5,254 nucleotides of DNA, from the NCBI GenBank assembly GCA_002325785.1, contig DCSU01000174.1, forward strand, positions 661 to 5,914, written 5' to 3'. The first letter of the stretch is position 1. Each line of letters begins with the position of its first letter. Position numbers and translations under genes: made by a program. Below are positions 1-5,254 of this stretch, in pieces. The notes below the pieces were generated by a model, which was not told where the DNA came from, made no database searches, and saw only the letters and a list, made by a program, of their open reading frames with translations. The DNA is from Bacteroidales bacterium UBA1458. Lineage in GTDB: Bacteria > Bacteroidota > Bacteroidia > Bacteroidales > VadinHA17.

Positions 1-389
1 TCCGATCCTCCCTTGCCGCCACCCATAGGCAGAGTTGTCAGGCTGTTTTTAAGCACCTGCTCAAAAGCAAGGAATTTCAGAATGCCAAGGTTCACGGTAG
101 GATGGAATCGCAGGCCTCCCTTGTAGGGTCCGATGGCACTGTTCATCTCAATTCTGTACCCCCTGTTGATCTGTATCTCACCCTTATCATTAATCCACGG
201 GACTCTGAAGATTATGACTCTTTCGGGTTCAGCCATACGCTCAAGAATTTTTGCCGAACGGTACTTCGGGTTCTCAAGAATAAATGGCATCAGGGACTCG
301 GTAACTTCTCTCACTGCCTGGTGATATTCTACTTCACCGGGGTTTTTGGCGATTATCTTCGCCATGAATTCTTCTACGGGGTTAGACAT
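1..389 (-). CDS. gdhA: NADP-type glutamate dehydrogenase, N-terminal part (cut by window edge)
   Basis: Glutamate dehydrogenase of the hexameric ~445-residue class catalyses reductive amination of 2-oxoglutarate with ammonium to glutamate in the cytoplasm; this class usually uses NADPH. Reading the minus strand from ATG at 389-387 gives 129 complete codons beginning MSNPVEEFMAKIIAKNPGE, then runs off the window. The match by eye to E. coli GdhA is strong and almost collinear (offset of two residues): NPKYR (40-44), EPERVI (54-59), SAIGPYKGGLRFHP (84-97), and LTTLPMGGGKGGS (117-129). Substrate and catalytic residues of the family are present: K90 (E. coli K92), Q111, K114 and K126 (catalytic K128). 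The NAD(P)-binding Rossmann domain lies outside the window, so cofactor preference is inferred from subclass. No Shine-Dalgarno precedes the ATG, which is common in Bacteroidota. An in-frame ATG eight codons later is less likely, because the longer start matches the family length. It is transcribed divergently from the large gene at 486. Confidence 0.95.
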   Translation of the reverse strand, partial: MSNPVEEFMAKIIAKNPGEVEYHQAVREVTESLMPFILENPKYRSAKILERMAEPERVIIFRVPWINDKGEIQINRGYRIEMNSAIGPYKGGLRFHPTVNLGILKFLAFEQVLKNSLTTLPMGGGKGGS

Positions 390-414
390 TGTGGTTTGTT
401 TTTAGGGATTAATG

Positions 415-447
415 TTTGTAATAAACAAATTTATATAATTATATTTC
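415..447 (+). promoter_or_regulatory. candidate promoter for the large signalling gene
   Basis: On the plus strand TTTG at 415-418 could serve as a -33 element. It is followed after 21 bp by TATATTTC at 440-447, which matches the Bacteroidota -7 consensus TAnnTTTG except at the last base. Transcription would begin around 453, about 33 nt before the TTG start and about 93 nt before the alternative ATG. It overlaps the candidate gdhA promoter on the opposite strand. One mismatch and the AT-rich background keep confidence low. Confidence 0.3.
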
Positions 448-460
448 CATAATTTCCAAT
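426..460 (-). promoter_or_regulatory. candidate Bacteroidota-type promoter for gdhA
   Basis: On the minus strand, positions 433-426 read TAAATTTG, an exact match to the Bacteroidota -7 consensus TAnnTTTG. A possible -33 element ATTG lies at 460-457, giving a spacer of about 23 bp, slightly longer than the usual 19-21. Transcription would start near 420, leaving a leader of about 30 nt before the gdhA ATG. The -7 match is good, but the region is very AT-rich, so a chance match cannot be excluded. Confidence 0.45.
433..444. repeat. 12-bp perfect palindrome in the divergent promoter region
   Basis: ATATAATTATAT is its own reverse complement and sits between the two candidate -7 elements. It could be an operator half-site pair for a dimeric regulator shared by both genes. 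In DNA made almost only of A and T, such a palindrome can easily arise by chance. Confidence 0.25.
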
Positions 461-485
461 AGTCAAATAAATAATAAATGGGTTA

Positions 486-3400
486 TTGATTAACTTTCAT
501 AAGGATTTACATCTGATAAATAGCCAACCCCCTACTGAACTGACAATGGAAGAGAGATCCAAATGGCAAAAGGAGATGCAGAAGCTTCTGGCTGAAAAGA
601 TACAGAGTCAGAAGGGATTATCCATTATTTACACTATTAATAAGATTATCAGCAAAAAAATCAGCGTAGAGGATACACTGCTTGAGATAGTAAAGGAGAT
701 TCCAAAGGCCTGGCAGTTTTCCGAATATGCATATGCACGAATAAAATATGACGGCAGGGAGTACCGGCCTGACGATTTCAGGGAGTCACGCTGGATCCAG
801 AAGCAAATATTTGAAACGCATGATAAAAGATGGGGAGCTGTAGATGTGTTCTACACAAAGCAGTTTCCCAGGGCGGATGAGGGTCCGTTTTTAAATGAGG
901 AGAGGCAGTTGCTTGAGAATATTGCCACTATTTTGTGCAACTATCTGAATTCAGGCCTTGCTGCCGGGCAGCAGGAAGATTTTGAGGAGGAGGTATCGGC
1001 AAGGCTGGAACAAACACGAACCCTAAGCGAGGAGAAGAATATCGATGAGACTCTCTCCCAGATATGCAGGAATATGCCAAAGTCATGGCGTTATCCTGAT
1101 TATGCGGTTGCGAGGATTGTTTACGGGGGGAAGGAATACCTTACTTCCGATAAGGATTTTGATGACTTTAAGTGGAGCTTAAAGGAGGAATTTACTACCA
1201 TAGACAACAATTCGGGCAAGATCGAATTCTATTATCTGAATGGTTTTCCCATTACCGACAAGGATGCTTATCTTAAATCCGAGGGAGTGTTGCTTAGCAA
1301 CATGGCAAACCTTATTACCGGTTTTTTGAATATCATCAAAGGGAATGAAATTTTAAATCCGGCTGACAGGGAGGACATCAAAGTCAGCGGAGCACGAGGG
1401 AATAACAAAATATTTTCTTCCATAAATGAGATCTCGAAACGCTTGAGGAACGGCCTTTCAATTGAAATCACGCTGAACGAGATTCTGGATATTATTCCCA
1501 GGGCATTCCGGTATCCTGACCAGACCAGCTGTCGGATTAAATATGATGAGAAGGAGTTTTCATCACCCGGCCTTGTTGAAACACCCCTTTACCTGTATGC
1601 CAGTTTCAAGACCATATCAGCCAGGATCGGATCGGTTCAGGTTTACTATACCGGAGAGGTTCAGCCTGGCGAAGCGGAGCCGTTCAGTGAGGAGGAAAAA
1701 CAATTCGTTGAGACCCTTGCTCTATTGATATCGGGCTTCATTAACCTGATCTACGGGCTTGATACCGTCATTGCCACGGAGATGGGCTTGAAGAAGATCA
1801 TGTATGAGAAGACGGAGCGCCTGAAGGAGTTATCATGCATTAATCAGACCACTTCAATTCTCCAGGCCGAGAAATCGATTGAGAATGCCCTGAAGCAGAT
1901 TGTGTATATTATGCCTGATGCCTGGCAATATCCGGAAAGCACTGTTGCCCGGATCAGCTATGGCGGGCAGGATTACACCTCCCCGGGATTTGTTGTAACC
2001 AAGTGGCGGCAGCGGCAGCCCTTCCTGACGATAGACGACAAAATAGGGGAAGTGGAGGTATACTACACAAAGGATTTTCCGGATATGCACGAAGGTCCGT
2101 TTATGAAAGAAGAAAGGGACCTGATAAATAATATTTCTTCGTTAATATGTAACTATTTAAATTCTCTGCAGGGTGAGGTTGCCATCAGGAAGTACCGGAC
2201 GGATGAAGAGCTGAAGCAAAAGTTTGAGGCGGCAAAGGATTTTCTTCTGAACAAACGGAAGCTGCTTCAGAATTTCCTGGAGAAGAACAACTACGACCGT
2301 GACATTTTTCATGATCTCATGAAATTCAAGGTAAAGGAGATTCTTATCATCTCAAACCTGTATGATGCTTACAGTCTTGAACGAGAAGGCAAATTCTCAG
2401 ACTACATCCTGGGCGTATATTACCAGCTTAACTTAACCACCATACCGCGCATTACGGGCGTCTCATCATTTGAGGAGGCCCTTGAGAAACTATACCTGAA
2501 GCACTTTGACCTGATCATCATCATGGTAGGCGTTGATAAGAAGGCCCCGATGGAGATATCCAAGAAGCTGAAAGCGCTTTACCAGTATATTCCCATCTAT
2601 CTGCTTCTGAATAACAATCAATACATAGCGTTCTTTCAGGGTGAACAGAAGCGAACGAATCTTATCGACAATGTATTTGTGTGGAACGGTGATTCGCGGA
2701 TATTTTTTGCAATGGTGAAACAACTGGAAGATTATGTAAATGTAGAAAACGATACCAAGGTAGGATACAGCCGGATAATACTGCTTGTGGAAGATTCAGC
2801 CAAATACTATTCACGCTATATTCCATTGCTTTATCACTGTGTGATGGAGCAGACCAGGCGCATCATTGAGGATGTCAGCACCATGGACGAGCTGTACAAG
2901 GTTCTGCGGCTCCGGGTGCGTCCCAAGATCCTGATGGCATCAAATTATGAAGAGGCAATCAGGATATTCAACAAATACAAGGAATTTTTTCTCTGCCTGA
3001 TAAGTGATGTGAAGTTTCAGAAAGATGAAAAATTCGATGAAAATGCCGGGTTTGAGCTTGTACGTGCCATAAAATCCGAGATTCCTGATCTGCCAACAAT
3101 CATTCAGTCTTCTGACTGGGGGAACGAGAAGCAGGCAAAGGAGCTGAACTGCGTGTTTATTTACAAGAATTCAGATACACTGGCGCAGGACATACGGAAC
3201 TTTATCAGTTACCACCTGGGGTTTGGCGATTTCATCTACAAGGATGAGACAGGAAGGACTATTGGCACAGCAAAGAACATGAATGAGTTTGAGGAGCAGC
3301 TTCACTTTATCCCTACGGAGACACTGCTGTACCACGCCCGGAAAAACCATTTTTCACTGTGGCTTACTGCACGTGGTGAAATTCAGCTTGCCAGGGAGAT

Positions 3401-5219
3401 AGCTCCGAAGAAAATAAGCGATTTTAAGGATGCTGAGTCTCTGAGAGACTACCTGGTTGCTGTGGTTAAGAGACTCAAATACGAGAAAAACAAGGGTAAA
3501 ATTGTTGAGTTTGACGAGACACTGATACTGGAGGAGAGCAATATCATTCAATTATCTCCCGGAGCTCTAGGGGGAAAGGGGCGGGGGCTGGCATTCATTC
3601 ACACCCTGATTTACAATTTTGATATCTCGAACTTTGTACCCGGTATAAACATCAGGGCTCCCAGGACCTTTATTATCGGCACCAATGAGTTTGAGGATTT
3701 TCTGGATAACAACAAGCTGAGGAACAGGGTCTATTCAGAGACCAGTTATGAGACAATCAAAAAGCTGTTTATAGAAGGAAGTCTTTCACCTGCTCTGGTG
3801 GCAAAACTGCGCATCATTCTGGGAAAGATATCGAAGCCTCTGGCTGTACGCTCCTCGGGGCTTTTTGAAGATTCACTGATGCAGCCCTTTGCCGGGATTT
3901 TTGAAACCTATCTGCTTCCGAATATCAATGAAGATATTGAAATCCGGCTTACTCAGTTAATGGATGCCATCAAGCTGGTCTATGCATCAATATACTCTGA
4001 CACCGCACGGGGATACATCAGTGCCATCAACTACAAGATTGAAGAAGAGAAGATGGCAGTTATCATTCAGGAGGTTGTGGGTGAGCAACATGAAAACACC
4101 TATTATCCTCATATAAGCGGCGTCAGCCAGTCTTACAACTATTATCCCTATGGCCATATGCAGCCCGAGGACGGTTTTGCCGTACTTGCTGTAGGCCTGG
4201 GTACTTATGTTGTTGAAGGTGAAAAGGCGTTCCGGTTCTCTCCAAAATACCCCAACCTGGAAAATAATTCTCCCAAAGATCAATATCTTAATTCCCAGGT
4301 CGAGCTTTTTGCCGTTGACCTCAACAAGAAGGAGTTTAACTTGCTTGAGGGTGATACCGCAGGGCTGGTCCGTTTAAGCATTGAGGATGCGGAGCGCCAC
4401 GAAGTCATAAGGCACTGCGCTTCGGTCTATTCGGCAGAGAGTAAGACAATTTTTCCGGGAATAGACAAGCCCGGCCCCCGTATCATCAATTTTGCCGATA
4501 TCCTTAAGTATGATTATATCCCGCTGGCCAAATCGCTGACTGAGATTCTGGATATTGTCAAGGAGGCGCTTGGCACGCCGGTGGAGATCGAATTTGCAAT
4601 TGACCTGACAAGGGACAGTGATTATAAGGCCTCGTTCTACCTGCTGCAAATCAAGCCGATTATAGGAGCAACGCTCGACTATGACGTGAATATGGATGAG
4701 ATCGACAAATCCCATATTCTTTTATATACTGAAAAGAGCATGGGGAATGGCATGATCAGCAATATTCAGGATGTGATTTATGTTGACAGGGATCTTTTTG
4801 ACAAGTCCAAAACGCTTGAGATGGCAGCAGAGATTGACGGCTTCAATGATGAGATGATCAGCAGCGGCAGGCAGTATATTTTGCTGGGTCCGGGGAGATG
4901 GGGAACGCGCGACAGGTGGATAGGGATACCGGTCACATGGCCCCAGATCTGCAATGCAAAAATCATTATTGAGACCAGCCTTGAGGATTTTCCTCTGGAC
5001 GCCTCATCCGGGTCGCACTTTTTTCACAATGTCACCTCTATGAATGTCGGCTATTTTTCCGTTCAGCATAATCAGAAGAACTCAGTCATAGACTGGGATA
5101 TTCTTAAGAAACAGAAGGTTCTCAGACAGGGGAAGTATGTAACGCATGTTCAGTTTAAAAACAACCTGACTGTGAAAATGGACGGGAAGAAGAGGATTTC
5201 CGTCATCACATGGGAATAA
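486..5219 (+). CDS. multi-domain signalling protein: 4 GAF-like repeats, two receiver-like domains, PPDK_N-like ATP-binding domain
   Basis: A 1577-residue soluble protein with no signal peptide or membrane segment visible. Domains in order: four GAF-like repeats (~44-157, 171-284, 308-422, 446-560), a charged helical/coiled segment (~565-605), a degenerate receiver (~606-750), a receiver with intact acidic residues (~762-912), a helical linker with NHFSLWLTARGE (954-964), a PPDK_N-like ATP-grasp domain (~1020-1395) and a distinctive C-terminal region (~1396-1577). PEP synthase and PPDK need a phosphohistidine domain and a PEP-binding barrel. Neither is present, so those names would mislead. 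I recall related proteins of roughly 1000 residues in Bacteroidota with the same receiver/PPDK_N/C-terminal core; the four N-terminal repeats look like an added sensory section. Start: an in-frame TAA at 468-470 limits the 5' end. TTG at 486 is the longest start and ATG at 546 (residue 21) is equally plausible; neither has a Shine-Dalgarno. The stop is TAA at 5217-5219. The reaction and signals are unknown. Confidence 0.93.
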   Translation: MINFHKDLHLINSQPPTELTMEERSKWQKEMQKLLAEKIQSQKGLSIIYTINKIISKKISVEDTLLEIVKEIPKAWQFSEYAYARIKYDGREYRPDDFRESRWIQKQIFETHDKRWGAVDVFYTKQFPRADEGPFLNEERQLLENIATILCNYLNSGLAAGQQEDFEEEVSARLEQTRTLSEEKNIDETLSQICRNMPKSWRYPDYAVARIVYGGKEYLTSDKDFDDFKWSLKEEFTTIDNNSGKIEFYYLNGFPITDKDAYLKSEGVLLSNMANLITGFLNIIKGNEILNPADREDIKVSGARGNNKIFSSINEISKRLRNGLSIEITLNEILDIIPRAFRYPDQTSCRIKYDEKEFSSPGLVETPLYLYASFKTISARIGSVQVYYTGEVQPGEAEPFSEEEKQFVETLALLISGFINLIYGLDTVIATEMGLKKIMYEKTERLKELSCINQTTSILQAEKSIENALKQIVYIMPDAWQYPESTVARISYGGQDYTSPGFVVTKWRQRQPFLTIDDKIGEVEVYYTKDFPDMHEGPFMKEERDLINNISSLICNYLNSLQGEVAIRKYRTDEELKQKFEAAKDFLLNKRKLLQNFLEKNNYDRDIFHDLMKFKVKEILIISNLYDAYSLEREGKFSDYILGVYYQLNLTTIPRITGVSSFEEALEKLYLKHFDLIIIMVGVDKKAPMEISKKLKALYQYIPIYLLLNNNQYIAFFQGEQKRTNLIDNVFVWNGDSRIFFAMVKQLEDYVNVENDTKVGYSRIILLVEDSAKYYSRYIPLLYHCVMEQTRRIIEDVSTMDELYKVLRLRVRPKILMASNYEEAIRIFNKYKEFFLCLISDVKFQKDEKFDENAGFELVRAIKSEIPDLPTIIQSSDWGNEKQAKELNCVFIYKNSDTLAQDIRNFISYHLGFGDFIYKDETGRTIGTAKNMNEFEEQLHFIPTETLLYHARKNHFSLWLTARGEIQLAREIAPKKISDFKDAESLRDYLVAVVKRLKYEKNKGKIVEFDETLILEESNIIQLSPGALGGKGRGLAFIHTLIYNFDISNFVPGINIRAPRTFIIGTNEFEDFLDNNKLRNRVYSETSYETIKKLFIEGSLSPALVAKLRIILGKISKPLAVRSSGLFEDSLMQPFAGIFETYLLPNINEDIEIRLTQLMDAIKLVYASIYSDTARGYISAINYKIEEEKMAVIIQEVVGEQHENTYYPHISGVSQSYNYYPYGHMQPEDGFAVLAVGLGTYVVEGEKAFRFSPKYPNLENNSPKDQYLNSQVELFAVDLNKKEFNLLEGDTAGLVRLSIEDAERHEVIRHCASVYSAESKTIFPGIDKPGPRIINFADILKYDYIPLAKSLTEILDIVKEALGTPVEIEFAIDLTRDSDYKASFYLLQIKPIIGATLDYDVNMDEIDKSHILLYTEKSMGNGMISNIQDVIYVDRDLFDKSKTLEMAAEIDGFNDEMISSGRQYILLGPGRWGTRDRWIGIPVTWPQICNAKIIIETSLEDFPLDASSGSHFFHNVTSMNVGYFSVQHNQKNSVIDWDILKKQKVLRQGKYVTHVQFKNNLTVKMDGKKRISVITWE
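615..2165 (+). repeat. four tandem GAF-like sensory repeats within the protein
   Basis: Approximate units are residues 44-157, 171-284, 308-422 and 446-560. Each follows the plan: hydrophobic helix with I(D/E)xTLxxI, P(K/R/D)(A/S)(W/F)(Q/R)(Y/F), (A/S)(C/A/V)ARI-Y-G-(E/D)(Y/F), a strand pair ending in (V/I)(E/Q/D)VYYT-like residues, an acidic EGPF-like motif, then ER(D/Q)L(I/L)..I..L(I/L)..(Y/F)(L/I)N. The W/F positions are 76, 201, 341 and 480, so units are spaced 125-140 residues apart. Similar segments are known in multi-domain sensor histidine kinases, where they read AWQYPE...ARI...EGPF and are classed as GAF-like. Units 1 and 4 are the most canonical (DEGPF 131-135, HEGPF 535-539). Unit 2 has lost EGPF (DAYL instead). 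Unit 3 has F in place of W and a shortened central segment. The copies are clearly diverged at DNA level, so the duplication is not recent. The ligand is unknown. Confidence 0.8.
2301..2744 (+). other. degenerate receiver-like domain (pseudo-REC)
   Basis: Residues ~606-753 show the alternating strand/helix pattern of a response-regulator receiver: KVKEILIISNLYDAY (615-629) as strand 1, SSFEEALEKLYLKHFDLIIIMV (660-681) as helix 2 and strand 3, and YIPIYLLL (701-708) as strand 4. The acidic pair expected after strand 1 is replaced by S-N. The phosphoacceptor position after FDLIII is Met680 instead of Asp. It is therefore unlikely to be phosphorylated and probably acts as a structural or protein-interaction module. 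Identification rests on fold pattern only. Confidence 0.6.
2769..3221 (+). other. receiver-like domain with intact phosphorylation residues and a long insertion
   Basis: Residues ~762-912. SRIILLVEDS (762-771) gives strand 1 with the acidic pair E769-D770. FLCLISDV (835-842) places D841 as the predicted phosphoacceptor. TIIQSS (871-876) supplies the Ser/Thr position, and FIYKNS (891-896) carries the conserved Lys K894. All the residues needed for phosphotransfer are thus present. The stretch between strand 1 and the phospho-Asp strand is about 65 residues, longer than the ~40 in typical receivers, and contains YYSRYIPLLYHCVMEQTRR (774-792) and LRLRVRPKILMASNYEEA (807-824). No histidine kinase is encoded in the window, so the phosphodonor is unknown. 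Confidence 0.7.
3543..4670 (+). other. PPDK_N-like ATP-grasp nucleotide-binding domain
   Basis: Residues ~1020-1395 resemble the ATP-binding N-terminal domain of pyruvate phosphate dikinase and PEP synthase. Markers: GALGGKGRGLAF (1026-1037) with K1031, PLAVRSSGLFEDS...FAGIFETYL (1118-1143) with R1122, EEEKMAVIIQEVVG (1186-1199), VEIEF (1366-1370) with E1367/E1369, and FYLLQIKP (1384-1391) with Q1388. These correspond to nucleotide-contacting residues of PPDK, except that the Arg of the usual QxRP motif is Lys1390. A Tyr-rich stretch NTYYPHISGVSQSYNYYPYG (1204-1223) lies where PPS/PPDK have the loop leading to their conserved glycine-rich segments. ATP binding is likely. The enzymatic outcome cannot be told, because no downstream phosphohistidine or PEP-binding domain follows. 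Confidence 0.8.
4671..5216 (+). other. conserved-looking C-terminal region of unknown function
   Basis: Residues ~1396-1577 follow the ATP-binding domain where a PPDK or PEP synthase would have its swivelling phosphohistidine domain. No TxxGGxxxHA-type phosphohistidine motif occurs. The region instead contains LLGPGRWGTRDRWIGIPVTW (1466-1485), then SSGSHFFHNVTSMNVGYFSV (1507-1526) and an IDWDIL motif (1535-1540). From memory these Gly/Trp/His motifs recur at the end of related Bacteroidota PEP/pyruvate-binding proteins, which suggests a functional site. I know of no assigned role. Confidence 0.6.
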
Positions 5220-5238
5220 AAGTCTGTAAAGTCAGAAG

Positions 5239-5254
5239 GATTTGCGATTTGCGA
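5239..5254. repeat. 7-bp tandem repeat (GATTTGC), two copies plus GA, cut by window end
   Basis: Starting 20 bases after the stop codon of the large gene, GATTTGC occurs at 5239-5245 and again at 5246-5252, and a third copy begins with GA at the window edge. Short GATTTRC-type heptamer arrays are something I recall from intergenic DNA of Bacteroidota. The array length and what lies beyond cannot be seen. No stem-loop terminator is visible in the 35 bases after the stop. Confidence 0.5.

Noticed and set aside
102..452. Plus-strand 116-codon open frame (and a smaller one at 133-324) opposite the 5' part of gdhA
   Set aside because: The minus strand encodes a highly conserved glutamate dehydrogenase N-terminus over the same bases. 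The plus-strand translation has no recognisable domain and runs into the AT-rich spacer.
478..488. ATG at 478-480 as start of the large gene
   Set aside because: It is out of frame with the large gene and reaches a TGA stop after three codons.
486..2165. Hybrid sensor histidine kinase
   Set aside because: The GAF-like repeats and receivers suggest it, but no H-box (HExxxP-type) or HATPase motifs (N, G1, G2 boxes) occur anywhere in the 1577 residues.
3987..4715. Minus-strand open frames of 98 and 113 codons (3987-4283 and 4374-4715)
   Set aside because: Both lie wholly within the PPDK_N-like coding region, whose conserved motifs explain the sequence. They are antisense shadows without domain signatures or a plausible start context.
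486..5219. Annotation as phosphoenolpyruvate synthase (ppsA) or pyruvate phosphate dikinase (ppdK)
   Set aside because: Only the ATP-binding domain is similar. The phosphohistidine motif and PEP-binding barrel are absent, and the protein carries sensory and receiver domains not found in those enzymes.
5220..5254. Rho-independent terminator after the large gene
   Set aside because: No GC-rich stem followed by a T run is present in the 35 bases available. A terminator may lie beyond the window.

Overview
The window holds two divergently transcribed genes and short intergenic DNA. It most likely comes from a member of the Bacteroidota. The reasons are the AT-rich intergenic spacers set against moderate-GC genes, the absence of clear Shine-Dalgarno sequences, promoter-like TAnnTTTG elements, and a large protein of a type I associate with Bacteroidota and related bacteria. 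This assignment comes from recall and motif reading, not from a search.

Layout. Positions 389 to 1 on the minus strand carry the first ~129 codons of a hexameric-type glutamate dehydrogenase (gdhA), cut by the window edge. Positions 390-485 are a ~96 bp AT-rich divergent intergenic region. It contains candidate promoters for both directions that overlap each other, plus a 12-bp palindrome. Positions 486-5219 on the plus strand are one very long gene (1577 codons from a TTG start, or 1557 from ATG at 546). Positions 5220-5254 are non-coding and end in a truncated 7-bp tandem repeat (GATTTGC).

The large protein is the item of interest. Automatic pipelines would probably call it 'PEP synthase' or 'PEP/pyruvate-binding protein', because residues ~1020-1395 look like the ATP-binding N-terminal domain of pyruvate phosphate dikinase (PPDK_N). 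It lacks both the phosphohistidine swivel domain and the PEP-binding TIM barrel, so it cannot carry out the PEP synthase/PPDK reaction as known. Instead it has, in order: four tandem GAF-like sensory repeats; a short coiled coil; a degenerate receiver domain; a second receiver-like domain that keeps its acidic pocket, phospho-Asp and Lys; a helical linker; the PPDK_N-like ATP-binding domain; and a ~180-residue C-terminal region with conspicuous Gly/Trp/His motifs. No histidine kinase, DNA-binding or transmembrane segment is visible. The architecture suggests a cytoplasmic signal-integrating protein with an ATP-grasp-like output, of unknown biochemical function.

The divergent arrangement with gdhA, the enzyme joining 2-oxoglutarate and ammonium, makes a link to carbon/nitrogen status conceivable. 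That link is inference from neighbourhood alone.
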